Positions 16,752 to 25,104 of a DNA stretch of 50,161 bases are shown one piece after another. How positions within the stretch are numbered: position 1 is the stretch's first letter; each line of letters begins with the position of its first letter. Position numbers and translations under genes: made by a program. This stretch comes from Nocardia cyriacigeorgica NBRC 100375. Its GTDB lineage: Bacteria > Actinomycetota > Actinomycetes > Mycobacteriales > Mycobacteriaceae. The stretch lies in contig NZ_BAFY01000220.1 of assembly GCF_000308555.1 (NCBI RefSeq), positions 1-50,161 of the forward strand, in the 5' to 3' direction. A model generated the notes under the pieces. The model was not told the origin of the DNA and ran no database searches. It saw only the letters and a list, made by a program, of their open reading frames with translations.

Positions 16752-19523
16752 TCAGCAGTGCCGGTCCAGGAAGTGACAGACCCGGCCGGCTTCGTTGCTC
16801 CCGGTGGTCGACAGGCGCAGCAGCGGGAAGCCGTAGTGATGGCAGATCTCGTCCTTTACTGCGTCGCGGGCGAGCTGTACCGGGTCGGCCTCATGCGTGC
16901 GGAAGCCATCCACTTCGATGGCCACCAAGGTGGCATTGGTGATTCGATTGAACAGAACGAAGTCGAATGATGCTCTGTTGCGGATGAATTCGCGCTGCCG
17001 CGGATCGAGCCCGGTTAGATCTCGGCGGAAGACATTCGCCAGCAGTACCTGCCGCTCCATGCCCAGGTGCTGGTACTGCGGCGCGCCAAGGATCTCCTCG
17101 AGCAACGCAAGAGCGATATCTTCGGAGGGCACAGCCGTGCGGCCCCATGTGATCCGGGGATTCCTGCGCCGGCGCTCGTTGTAGTCGCTGTACAGCAGGT
17201 CGAAGATCGACACCACGTCGCTGTCGATGACTGCGTGGTTCGGATCCCGGTGCCGTATATAGCCGATCAGATCGCGGATGTGCCGGCTTTTCGGTAGCTC
17301 GGACGGATGCGTGACCAGGATGAACGAGCGCATTGCCCGGGAAACCGCCACATTGATCAACCGTGGATCATCGGCGAACTTCACGACCTCGTCACCGGCC
17401 CGGCTGTCGAGCACCGTGGACATGACGATCGCGTCCTTTTCCCGGCCCTGGTACTTGTGGACGGTGTCGGACTCGATGTCCTCGATCAGCGCGTCGGCGG
17501 CTTTGTCGGCCTGACGGCGAAAGGGAGTGGTTACCCCGATCCTATGAGGCGGGATATCCGCGGCTATCCATGGAAGAGCTTCGTGCAGAATGACATCGAT
17601 CTCGCGCTGGTTGCTCCGGCCATTCGACGTGGGATCGTTGTAGCGCTGTCGCATGTGATTACCGGGGCTGGTGCGCACCACTGCCATGGGAGTGGTGCCC
17701 GGCGCCGGTTTCGTATAAGGAATCAGCTCGCCGGAGTAGAACTTGCGGTTGCAGAACTCGATGATGTCCGGATCGCACCGGTAGTGTTCGCGCAGCATTG
17801 TGCGGGGCACCTCGCCGCCGTACCGGTCGACGATCGCCCCGAGGATGCTGTGGGTGTATTCGAAGACCGGATCTGGTGCGGGCGGAACGCCTGCCAGGTT
17901 CTTATCGATCGGCGCCAGCTGATTCAGATCACCGACAACGATGAGGTTCCTCGCTCGGGCCAGCGCCGGCGCGACGGTCACCAGATCCACCTGTGAGGCT
18001 TCGTCGATGATCAGGTAGTCCAGCAGCGCCGAGGGTCCAATGCTGTTCGGCAACGAATGGCAGGTGCTCAGGATCAGTGGATAGTCCTGGCTGAACTGCC
18101 TGAAGTTGTGCCGATACCGGAACGTATAAACGGTCCGGGTGAGCGCCCTATATCGGGTGCGTAATGCCGCAGCGAGCAGCTCCTGGGACAGCTTCGTATG
18201 CTCGCTGCGCAGCCTGTCGAAATTCCGGCCGTCGAGGGATCTGGTCAGCCGGTCGACCCGGCGCTCGAGTTCGGCGATCTTCTTGTCGTAGTACAGGCGT
18301 TGAATCTCCAGGACGATATCGACGTCATCGGCATCGACCTTGCGCAGCGCCCAGTACTTGAAGTATCGGTTCATGGTGGCGACCAGCCGTGCCCAGCCGC
18401 GGTCGCGGATCCAGGCGGGATCGGTGTCGGCGATGAAATCGAGCAGCTTGTTCGCACTGTAGCGGCGCAAGAGCGGCAGCTTATCGGCGTCCGGCACCTC
18501 GTGACGGTCGAGGAACGACTGAAAGTGGCTTTGTTCCAATCGATACGCGTGCAGCTGGTTTCGCAGCTCGGCGCAGTCCCGCTCATGTTCGAGGAGCTCG
18601 GTCAGGCGCCCGGTCATGGTGCGCAGGGTGTCCGCTGCCTCCTCGGCGGGTTCCGTGCCATTGTGCAGCAGGGTGTCGACGGCCTCGTTGCGTACACCTT
18701 GGCGATCGAAGAACTCCTGCCGTTTGACGGTATTGCCCAGGTTTGCCGCTACCATCCCGAAGCGTTCTCTGGTCAGCTTCTCGAACACGTTGTCGACGGC
18801 GGAGTTGGTGAACGACACCACTCCTACGGTTGCCTCCGGCCGACAGATCACCGAGGCGATGATGTTCAGGATCGTCTGCGTCTTCCCGGTGCCCGGTGGA
18901 CCATCGATCACCGAGAGCGGATATTGCAGTGCCCGGGTCACCGCCTGGCTCTGGCTGATATTGGTGCGGAACGGGTACACCGCCAGGGGGATCTCGTCGT
19001 CCGGCCGGCGCTCGATGGGGCCTCGTTCGAGAATCCGAGCGAGTGCGCTGTCCGGATGAACGAAGCTCAGCCCCTGATGGTTTCGCAGGAGGGTGCCGGA
19101 GTCGCCGGTCAACCGCCCTGCAACATCGCGCCAGTAGGCCAGAACATTCTTGGCGCTGGCGGCACCGGCAGCATTCCGCACTACCTTGGCCCGGGCTGCG
19201 CCGCAGGCGGTCCATGCGCCCGCACGGTCCAGCACATGCCACCACGATCCGGTATGCGGCGGGCCGGTGAAAAGGTACGCCTCGCGCGCGTCGGTGGGAG
19301 AGCCGTCGATGAGAAGCACTTCGTGTGGTCGCATCGAAATCTGTTGGGGCCGGCGCAGAACAATTACCCGGTCCCATCCGAAGGGGTACTTCTTGGCCCC
19401 GCCGAACCGCACGAAAGCCCGTTCGGGCTGAGGATCGAATTCGACGATATCCAGGGTCTTGTCCTCGTGGCCCTGGTTGTCCTTGTTCCGGATGACAACC
19501 GCGATAGCCCGCGGATCGAGCAT
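16752..19523 (-). CDS. SF1 (UPF1/DNA2-like) helicase with C-terminal DUF2726-like nuclease domain
   Basis: 923 aa. Helicase motifs are complete: Walker A GPPGTGKT (208-215), DEAS (507-510), GDLNQLAP (531-538), LREHYRC (577-583), VHKYQGREKD (688-697) and NVAVSRAM (724-731). About 250 residues, mostly helical and charged, are inserted between motifs Ia and II. Residues about 800-910 form a DUF2726-like PD-(D/E)xK/Vsr-type domain: FDFVLF (D854), AIEVDG (E870, D872), H877 and K890. The start ATG 19523 has AGGGGGG upstream, and just before that lies a 12-bp perfect palindrome. Proteins of this build are frequent in defence islands; a role in restriction of foreign DNA is inferred. Inserted between rplA and rplJ. 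Confidence 0.85.
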   Translation of the reverse strand: MLDPRAIAVVIRNKDNQGHEDKTLDIVEFDPQPERAFVRFGGAKKYPFGWDRVIVLRRPQQISMRPHEVLLIDGSPTDAREAYLFTGPPHTGSWWHVLDRAGAWTACGAARAKVVRNAAGAASAKNVLAYWRDVAGRLTGDSGTLLRNHQGLSFVHPDSALARILERGPIERRPDDEIPLAVYPFRTNISQSQAVTRALQYPLSVIDGPPGTGKTQTILNIIASVICRPEATVGVVSFTNSAVDNVFEKLTRERFGMVAANLGNTVKRQEFFDRQGVRNEAVDTLLHNGTEPAEEAADTLRTMTGRLTELLEHERDCAELRNQLHAYRLEQSHFQSFLDRHEVPDADKLPLLRRYSANKLLDFIADTDPAWIRDRGWARLVATMNRYFKYWALRKVDADDVDIVLEIQRLYYDKKIAELERRVDRLTRSLDGRNFDRLRSEHTKLSQELLAAALRTRYRALTRTVYTFRYRHNFRQFSQDYPLILSTCHSLPNSIGPSALLDYLIIDEASQVDLVTVAPALARARNLIVVGDLNQLAPIDKNLAGVPPAPDPVFEYTHSILGAIVDRYGGEVPRTMLREHYRCDPDIIEFCNRKFYSGELIPYTKPAPGTTPMAVVRTSPGNHMRQRYNDPTSNGRSNQREIDVILHEALPWIAADIPPHRIGVTTPFRRQADKAADALIEDIESDTVHKYQGREKDAIVMSTVLDSRAGDEVVKFADDPRLINVAVSRAMRSFILVTHPSELPKSRHIRDLIGYIRHRDPNHAVIDSDVVSIFDLLYSDYNERRRRNPRITWGRTAVPSEDIALALLEEILGAPQYQHLGMERQVLLANVFRRDLTGLDPRQREFIRNRASFDFVLFNRITNATLVAIEVDGFRTHEADPVQLARDAVKDEICHHYGFPLLRLSTTGSNEAGRVCHFLDRHC

Positions 19524-19534
19524 CTACCCCCCTG

Positions 19535-19546
19535 GTCTGTACAGAC
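19535..19546. promoter_or_regulatory. Perfect palindrome in front of the helicase gene
   Basis: GTCTGTACAGAC is a perfect 12-bp palindrome, 11 bp upstream of the helicase ATG and next to its ribosome binding site. Position and symmetry suggest an operator for a dimeric repressor. Confidence 0.45.
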
Positions 19547-19973
19547 GGCGCGCGCCGCTCGGATCATGGCCGGTCCGTCGGAGCCAGGCCGAGATACAGC
19601 GCCGAACCCGATGAAAGTTATTGTGTGGAAGTATTATTCGCGACTCCGCCCCGACCCTGCAAGGTGATCCGGCAGCTATCCGATTGGTACACCGGCCGAG
19701 TTCCAGCCGCACCGCCCGGCCGGTTGTCTGGGCCGCGAATACGCCAGTGGGAGGTTCCCGCGGGCCCTCCGGGCGTGATGTTCGGATTGATCGAGCGTGC
19801 TCGGCGGCGGTTGCCGCGTCGATGCACAACGCGGTCGAGCCCGGCGGCGAACCCACCGGGCTCGGCACGGCACGCGGTCCGCCATGCGACCCGGATCAGC
19901 GCTTATCAGCCGAATCAGTGGCGGTTATCACATTTTGTGGTGCTGATGCTCGGAGCAGCAACGGATCACCCGG
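19547..19973. other. Non-coding gap between toxin gene and helicase
   Basis: About 430 bp without a believable gene; the open frames here are Pro/Arg/Thr-rich shadows. An AT-richer patch at 19615-19640 contains TAATAC/AATAAT-like hexamers on the minus strand and is a plausible helicase promoter. A small palindrome CACA-TTT-TGTG lies near 19933. Confidence 0.45.
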
Positions 19974-20456
19974 CTAAGCACCCAGACCGATGGAGTCGGC
20001 TTCCCTTCCGGGCCAATGGACGGGGGGATCCACGACAGGGTCAACGACTCGTACCCTGCCCGGTCGTGTGGGATCCACGCCATTCAGTGAAATCAGCCGC
20101 TGGCCATCGGCTTCTTCAAGAGCAGCCACGGCATGCGGCAGTCCGGCACATACCGTAGCGATTGCCGCACCGAGCCCAACCAAGCCTCCGTGCTTGTTGT
20201 TCTGCCGGTACTCGATTCGATGCAGTCGAGACTTTGCGATCGCATCGACCTCGCTCGCACGCTTGAGCTGTTTAGTGTCGTTGGTGACGATTGCATCAAA
20301 GCCTGCTTCGGCGGCGCGGGCGTAGAGGGCGATGTCCTTGGTCCCTGACCAACCGTCCAGATCGTGTATATGATCGATGCGATGCTGCTTCATGAGTATT
20401 CGAACAATATCTGCCATCGGCCGAGGGACATTCTCGTCCAGCAGCAGTCTCAACAC
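19974..20456 (-). CDS. DUF5615 PIN-like toxin
   Basis: 160 aa. Begins MLRLLLDENVPRPMADIV and continues with HDLDGWSGTKDIALYARA and GFDAIVTNDTKQL, the pattern of DUF5615/Mut7-C-like PIN nucleases (acidic D7-E8 near the N-terminus and VTND in the core). Its start overlaps the end of the upstream DUF433 gene by a few bases, the usual arrangement of this toxin-antitoxin type. It has about 60 residues after the core (VVDPVVDPPVHWPG), longer than the compact family members I know. Predicted RNase toxin; target unknown. Confidence 0.8.
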   Translation of the reverse strand: MLRLLLDENVPRPMADIVRILMKQHRIDHIHDLDGWSGTKDIALYARAAEAGFDAIVTNDTKQLKRASEVDAIAKSRLHRIEYRQNNKHGGLVGLGAAIATVCAGLPHAVAALEEADGQRLISLNGVDPTRPGRVRVVDPVVDPPVHWPGREADSIGLGA

Positions 20457-21097
20457 GCCACCCGCCGCGGCGCCTGGTCGGCGTAGCTGTCGACGTAGTC
20501 CGCGAAATCGACCGCGTCTCGCGCTGCGGCGGCACTGACACCGGGGTAGAAATCAGTAATACGCTCCGGGGCGATGCCGTCACGCATCAACGCTGCTACC
20601 TCGGCTGATGGAATCCGAGTCCCCTCGATCATCGGCTCCCCGCCGCGAACGGCCGGATCCACAGAAACGTGTTCCCGGGGGGACAACAACGCCGGTATGT
20701 GGCGACCCCCGCGGTAGAACGGCTCGAGTACGTCCACCAGTTCGTGGATCACGACGTTTCCTTTGCCGCGTACCAGATCAACCGCATGGTCGGGTTCGGC
20801 GAGATAGATGGTGTCGCGATCCGCGACCAGACGGTATGCCGACAGGTGCTCGCGCTCATCGAGATCAGCACGCAGCGTGTTGAGCGCTCGTCGGATCTTT
20901 TGCAGCGATGCTTCTTGCCTCAGCTTGACACATACCCGAAGCGCCACGACATCGCGGAACGAATACAAAATCGGGCGGGAGGCCGAAATCTCGGGCAGCA
21001 GCACCGGAGGGCGACCAGGGGCAGACCGGCGCCAGTGTTCAAGTTGACGAATCGTAGCCCCCGACAGGGCTGCCGCCAGCTTAGGCTCATACGACAT
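20450..21097 (-). CDS. MerR-like HTH / DUF433 antitoxin
   Basis: 215 aa. N-terminal helix-turn-helix of MerR style (MSYEPKLAAALSGATIRQLEHWRRS), a middle domain (residues about 60-130) and a C-terminal DUF433 domain (VDPAVRGGEPMIEGTRIPSAEVAALMRDG). DUF433 proteins are the antitoxins of DUF5615 PIN-like toxins. The HTH suggests autoregulation. The start ATG 21097 has GGAGGTGATG upstream. Overlaps and is probably co-transcribed with the toxin at 19974-20456. Confidence 0.8.
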   Translation of the reverse strand: MSYEPKLAAALSGATIRQLEHWRRSAPGRPPVLLPEISASRPILYSFRDVVALRVCVKLRQEASLQKIRRALNTLRADLDEREHLSAYRLVADRDTIYLAEPDHAVDLVRGKGNVVIHELVDVLEPFYRGGRHIPALLSPREHVSVDPAVRGGEPMIEGTRIPSAEVAALMRDGIAPERITDFYPGVSAAAARDAVDFADYVDSYADQAPRRVAC

Positions 21098-21318
21098 CCG
21101 AACATCACCTCCCGCGCCTCGATCGTTTGCCCCAACCGTACTGCATCTTGCCCGGCCAGCGCGCTTTTCCGTGCAATGCTCCGAAGGGCATTCAGCATGC
21201 CGTCGCTGCTGTTGAACCAGCCTGACGAACCGCCCTTGCGGACCCGCTCGATCGGTCCTCAGCGGCTATGGCAACCATTTCGACGGCCGCGACATGTGTA
21301 CCAACACGCCAGGATCGA

Positions 21319-21822
21319 TCACTTGCGATGCCGTCCCGAACGGGTGTGTGTAGGTGGGGAATCGGCGCTATCGTCCCGGTCGCGGTCGCCGTCGGATCGC
21401 TCACCGATTCGGCGTGGTTTGGGCAGACGCCTGTTTCCGACGGCCGGGTCGGCATCGCCAGTTCGCTTCCGGCGCTCGTCGAGATCGACGACACTCCCGT
21501 CCCGGTTGCCGTGCGAGTCGGCCGATGTCGTCGTCCCCCAGGTCGTAGCAGCGCTGACCGGCCAGGAACCGGTTTCGCGCTCCAACTCCGATCGCATCAC
21601 CGGCCTGGTCGGGGCGGGGTCGTAGGCGGTGCCGTACTCAGGACGCCACTGTTTCGGGGGCGCCGGTTCTGCCACTCGCCGCGGGCGCCGCGGGAGCGGA
21701 ACAACCTTCGGAGACCGCCGCTCCGGTTCTTGCTGATCCGACATCGAGCTAGCAGCCGCCCGATACCACGACAGCGGCCGGCGCACCGAGCCGATGTCTG
21801 AGCCTTGTGCTGAGTCCGTCAC
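21319..21822 (-). CDS. Hypothetical, predicted disordered charged protein
   Basis: 167 aa from GTG 21822, which has GGGGGTG 5-6 nt upstream; ATG 21744 is an alternative (141 aa). No domain recognised. Composition is Arg/Asp/Pro/Ser-rich (KVVPLPRRPRRVAEP, DSHGNRDGSVVDLDERRKR, DGDRDRDD), so it is probably unstructured. Codon third positions are GC-rich in this frame, which supports coding. First gene downstream of rplA in the accessory region. Moderate doubt that it is real. Confidence 0.45.
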   Translation of the reverse strand: MTDSAQGSDIGSVRRPLSWYRAAASSMSDQQEPERRSPKVVPLPRRPRRVAEPAPPKQWRPEYGTAYDPAPTRPVMRSELERETGSWPVSAATTWGTTTSADSHGNRDGSVVDLDERRKRTGDADPAVGNRRLPKPRRIGERSDGDRDRDDSADSPPTHTRSGRHRK

Positions 21823-21916
21823 TCACACCCCCATTGTCTCTCAGCATTCCCGCAAACGCAGAACCGGTCGGCGCCCCCCGCGTGCTGCCGCGCCGGGGCG
21901 TTGTGGGCCGCGAACG

Positions 21917-21957
21917 CCGAAACGGCGGGAACGCAGATCGCGTTCCCGCCGTTTCGG
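21917..21957. terminator. Long hairpin terminator after rplA
   Basis: An 18-bp perfect stem (21917-21934 with 21940-21957) around the loop AGATC lies just beyond the rplA stop at 21976. No long T-tract follows on either strand, but stem strength and position support termination of rplK-rplA. Confidence 0.75.
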
Positions 21958-21975
21958 CTGGTGCTCAGGTGCTGC

Positions 21976-22689
21976 TTACGCGTCCTCGTCGAGGAGGTTG
22001 CGGGTGCGGTTCGGGTCCACCGGGATGCCCGGTCCGGTGTTCGTCGAGACCGTCACCTTCTTGACGTAGCGGCCCTTGGCGGTCGAGGGCTTCACACGCA
22101 GGATCTCGTCCAGCGCGGCGCCGTAGTTCTCCACCAGCTTGGCATCGTCGAAGGACGCCTTGCCGATGACGAAGTGCAGGTTGGCCTGCTTGTCGACGCG
22201 GAAGTTGATCTTGCCGCCCTTGATGTCGTTGACGGCCTTGGTCACGTCGGTGGTGACCGTGCCCGTCTTCGGGTTCGGCATCAGACCACGCGGGCCGAGG
22301 ACACGCGCGATGCGGCCGACCTTGGCCATCTGGTCCGGGGTGGCGATCGCGGCGTCGAAGTCCAGCCAGCCGCCCTGGATCCGCTCGATCAGATCCTCGG
22401 CGCCGACGGCGTCCGCACCGGCGGCCTCGGCCTCGGCGGCCTTCTCGCCGGCCGCGAACACGATGACGCGGGCGGTCTTACCGGTGCCGTGCGGCAGGTT
22501 GACGGTGCCGCGGACCATCTGGTCGGCCTTACGGGGATCCACACCGAGGCGAACGGCGACCTCGACGGTCGCGTCGGTCTTGGTGGTGGCGGTCTCCTTG
22601 GCCAGCCGCGCGGCGGCCAGCGGGGAGTAGAGCTTGGTGCGATCGACCTTCTCGGCCGCGGCGAGGTACGCCTTGCTTCGTTTTGCCAT
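21976..22689 (-). CDS. rplA: 50S ribosomal protein L1
   Basis: 237 aa. Binds 23S rRNA at the L1 stalk; in many bacteria it also represses its own operon. MAKRSKAYLAAAEKVDR, GTGKTARVIVFAAGEKA and VTKAVNDIKGGKINFRVDK are characteristic. ATG 22689 with AAGGACAG upstream. Follows rplK after 153 bp that contain the dispersed repeat. Confidence 0.98.
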   Translation of the reverse strand: MAKRSKAYLAAAEKVDRTKLYSPLAAARLAKETATTKTDATVEVAVRLGVDPRKADQMVRGTVNLPHGTGKTARVIVFAAGEKAAEAEAAGADAVGAEDLIERIQGGWLDFDAAIATPDQMAKVGRIARVLGPRGLMPNPKTGTVTTDVTKAVNDIKGGKINFRVDKQANLHFVIGKASFDDAKLVENYGAALDEILRVKPSTAKGRYVKKVTVSTNTGPGIPVDPNRTRNLLDEDA

Positions 22690-22800
22690 GTTTTCTCTGT
22701 CCTTAGCTGTGGTTCAGAAGTGGTTGATCGGGCCTGGCCGGCCCTCCCACCCGGTGCAGTAGAGCTATCAGCCCCAGTGCCTGATCGAGGGCTTCGCTAC

Positions 22801-22833
22801 GCCTGCGTGGTTACGCTGCGCTGCCGCCTCCGG
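22801..22833. repeat. Short dispersed repeat, copy 2 (between rplK and rplA)
   Basis: 31 of 33 bases match 14925-14957. Begins 10 bp past the rplK stop, a position parallel to copy 1 after rplJ. It contains the same GCGT-GGTT-ACGC mini-hairpin and a GCCG-CCTC-CGGC hairpin. Confidence 0.7.
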
Positions 22834-22842
22834 CGCTGACGC

Positions 22843-23277
22843 TCAGCCCTCGACCGTGATGCCCATCGAGCGAGCGGTACCGGCGATGATCTTCGCGGCC
22901 TGCTCGATGTCGTTGGCGTTCAGGTCTTCCTGCTTGGTCTTGGCGATCTCGCGCACCTGGTCCATGGTCACGGTGGCGACCTTGTTGCGGTGCGGCTCCG
23001 CCGAACCCTTCTGCACGCCTGCGGCCTTGAGCAGCAGCTTGGCGGCGGGCGGGGTCTTCAGCTTGAAGTCGAAGGTCCGGTCCTCGTACACCGAGATCTC
23101 GACCGGAATGACGTTGCCACGCTGCGACTCGGTCGCGGCGTTGTACGCCTTGCAGAACTCCATGATGTTGACGCCGTGCTGGCCGAGCGCGGGGCCGACC
23201 GGAGGGGCCGGGTTCGCCTGGCCGGCCTGGATCTGCAGCTTGATGATCCCGGCGAGCTTCTTCTTCTTGGGGGGCAT
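22843..23277 (-). CDS. rplK: 50S ribosomal protein L11
   Basis: 144 aa. Forms the GTPase-associated centre with 23S r[38 protein letters not shown] and [11 protein letters not shown] are hallmark segments. ATG 23277 with GGAAGAAAG upstream. Downstream of nusG in the conserved secE-nusG-rplK-rplA order. Confidence 0.98.
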
Positions 23278-23436
23278 CTTTCTTCCTTGGTTTCGGTTCC
23301 TTACGGTTGCCGTAAGCCTTGCGCGGGTCTACACCCGCAGCCGGGCGCACCCGGCACCGCGCGATGAGTCCGGTGAACTCCCCGATTCTCGCGCGAACCC
23401 TGACACCTTACCGGGATCGCCCGCGCGGCTGATCGA

Positions 23437-23459
23437 GTGGGGCGGGCGGACCGCCCCAC
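23437..23459 (-). terminator. Hairpin after nusG
   Basis: A 9-bp perfect stem (GTGGGGCGG 23437-23445, complement 23451-23459) starts 3 bp past the nusG stop. There is no T-tract, so it may be a partial terminator or processing structure between nusG and rplK. Confidence 0.5.
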
Positions 23460-23461
23460 GA

Positions 23462-24292
23462 TCAGATCTTCGCGACCTGGGTGAATGCCAGTTCGACGGG
23501 GGTTTCGCGGCCGAAGATCGACACCAGCACCTTGAGCTTCTGTTGTTCGGCGTTGACCTCGGAAATGCTGGCGGGCAGCGTCGCGAACGGGCCGTCCATG
23601 ACGGTGACCGACTCGCCGACCTCGAAATCGACCTCGATGACCGGCTTGGCGACGGCCTCGGTGGCGGCTTCCTGAGTGGCGGAGGCGGCAGCGGCAGCGG
23701 CGGCCGGTGCCTTCTTCTGCTGCGAGGCGGGCACCAGGAACTTCACCACATCGTTGATGGTCAGCGGCGAAGGCCGGGAGGTCGCGCCGACGAAACCGGT
23801 GACGCCGGGGGTGTTGCGCACCGCGCCCCAGGACTCGTCGTTCAGTTCCATCCGGACCAGGATGTAGCCGGGCAGCACCTTGCGGTTGACGTTCTTGCGC
23901 TGGCCGTTCTTGATCTCGGTGACCTCTTCGGTGGGCACTTCCACCTGGAAGATGTAGTCCTCGAGGTCGAGGTTCTGCACGCGGGTCTCGAGGTTGGCCT
24001 TGACCTTGTTCTCGTAGCCCGCGTAGGAGTGGATGACGTACCACTCGCCGGGCGCGCGACGCAGCGCGGCCTTCATCTCCTCCACCGGATCGGCCGGGGC
24101 CTCGTCGATGGGGGCCTGTTCGGCAGCGGCGGCCTCGTCAGCGGGCGCGGATTCGTCGACGGCCACGGACTCGTCGGCGGATTCCTCGACGGAGCCGGCG
24201 GCCGACTCGGCCACCGCGTCGTCGACCGGGAACTCGTCGTTTGTGTCGTTCTCCGGGGTGCTCACTGGGGCACTCGCTTCCTGTGTCGTCAC
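23462..24292 (-). CDS. nusG: Transcription termination/antitermination factor NusG
   Basis: 276 aa. NGN domain (WYVIHSYAGYENKVKANLETR) that binds RNA polymerase, then an Ala-rich linker (PAAAAAAASATQEAA, also seen in mycobacterial NusG) and the KOW domain (VGESVTVMDGPFATLPASIS) that binds Rho or S10. A long acidic N-terminal extension (about 85 residues, SVEESADESVAVDESAPADE) precedes the NGN. The start GTG 24292 (MTTQEASAP) has AGAGGA upstream; an ATG at 24331 lacks a site. Confidence 0.96.
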   Translation of the reverse strand: MTTQEASAPVSTPENDTNDEFPVDDAVAESAAGSVEESADESVAVDESAPADEAAAAEQAPIDEAPADPVEEMKAALRRAPGEWYVIHSYAGYENKVKANLETRVQNLDLEDYIFQVEVPTEEVTEIKNGQRKNVNRKVLPGYILVRMELNDESWGAVRNTPGVTGFVGATSRPSPLTINDVVKFLVPASQQKKAPAAAAAAASATQEAATEAVAKPVIEVDFEVGESVTVMDGPFATLPASISEVNAEQQKLKVLVSIFGRETPVELAFTQVAKI

Positions 24293-24376
24293 GTAAATCC
24301 TCTGCGTGCCGGGCCGGGCATGGCGGAACACTCCAGCCCGCCCCCGGGATCGGCTGCCGGCGTCGGCGTCGTACTA

Positions 24377-24760
24377 CTAGCCGAACAGCCAGTCGACACC
24401 CTTGACGAACGCCACATCCAACCCGCTGATGAACGCGACCATGAAGACCACGAACACCAGAACAACGCTCGTATAGGTGACCATCTGCTTCCGGTTGGGC
24501 CAGATCACCTTGCGCAGTTCCGCGATCACCTCACGCAGGAACTTGATCAAACGCTTGAACGGATTTCCCGACTTCTTGCGTTCGGCCCGATCGGAGGTCT
24601 TGGCTGCCTTGCGCGGTCGGTCGATCGTGGCGACCGCGCCGTTATCGGCCGACGAGGACGACGAACCGGTGCGGGCCCGCCGGGCGGACCGCTTGCCGCT
24701 CGGCCGACTCGCTGCGGCGGTGCCATCGCCGTCGTCGCGAGTGTCCCGCTCGTCGCTCAC
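24377..24760 (-). CDS. secE: Preprotein translocase subunit SecE
   Basis: 127 aa. A hydrophilic Ser/Arg-rich N-terminus of about 65 residues is followed by the conserved amphipathic region (NPFKRLIKFLREVIAELRKV, WPNRKQM) and a single membrane helix (VVLVFVVFMVAFISGLDVAF). GTG 24760 (MSDERDTRD) has GAGAGGG upstream; an earlier frame would overlap tRNA-Trp. Directly followed by nusG. Confidence 0.95.
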   Translation of the reverse strand: MSDERDTRDDGDGTAAASRPSGKRSARRARTGSSSSSADNGAVATIDRPRKAAKTSDRAERKKSGNPFKRLIKFLREVIAELRKVIWPNRKQMVTYTSVVLVFVVFMVAFISGLDVAFVKGVDWLFG

Positions 24761-24793
24761 GTCAGAACCCTCTCTCATCGCTGGCATCCAGGG

Positions 24794-24866
<73 letters not shown>

Positions 24867-25104
24867 TCGGCTGGACGGTGGTGCTGATGCCCAGCCACAT
24901 GTGCTGTATTCAGTTGTTCGCTGGTGTCACACAACACGCGCGCCGCTCCGGCAGTTGCCGGCCCCGTCAGCGGAGATTCCGGAGCTGCGCTCCGGGCCGC
25001 CTGGAACCAGCCTTGCAGAGCAGCGCGCATCGGCTGGTGACCCCAGAAACCCGAGTGTACGTGAAGACCGGTGGCATTAGCCAATCCGGCCCCCACGAAC
25101 CAGG

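Noticed and set aside
19524..19868. Possible small gene between toxin and helicase
   Set aside because: No binding site, composition (Pro/Arg/Thr) like other shadows, and it overlaps the palindrome and promoter region.
15999..21822. Search for integrase, transposase or att sites around the accessory insertion
   Set aside because: No transposase, integrase, IS ends or direct-repeat borders are recognisable, so no mobile element is called.
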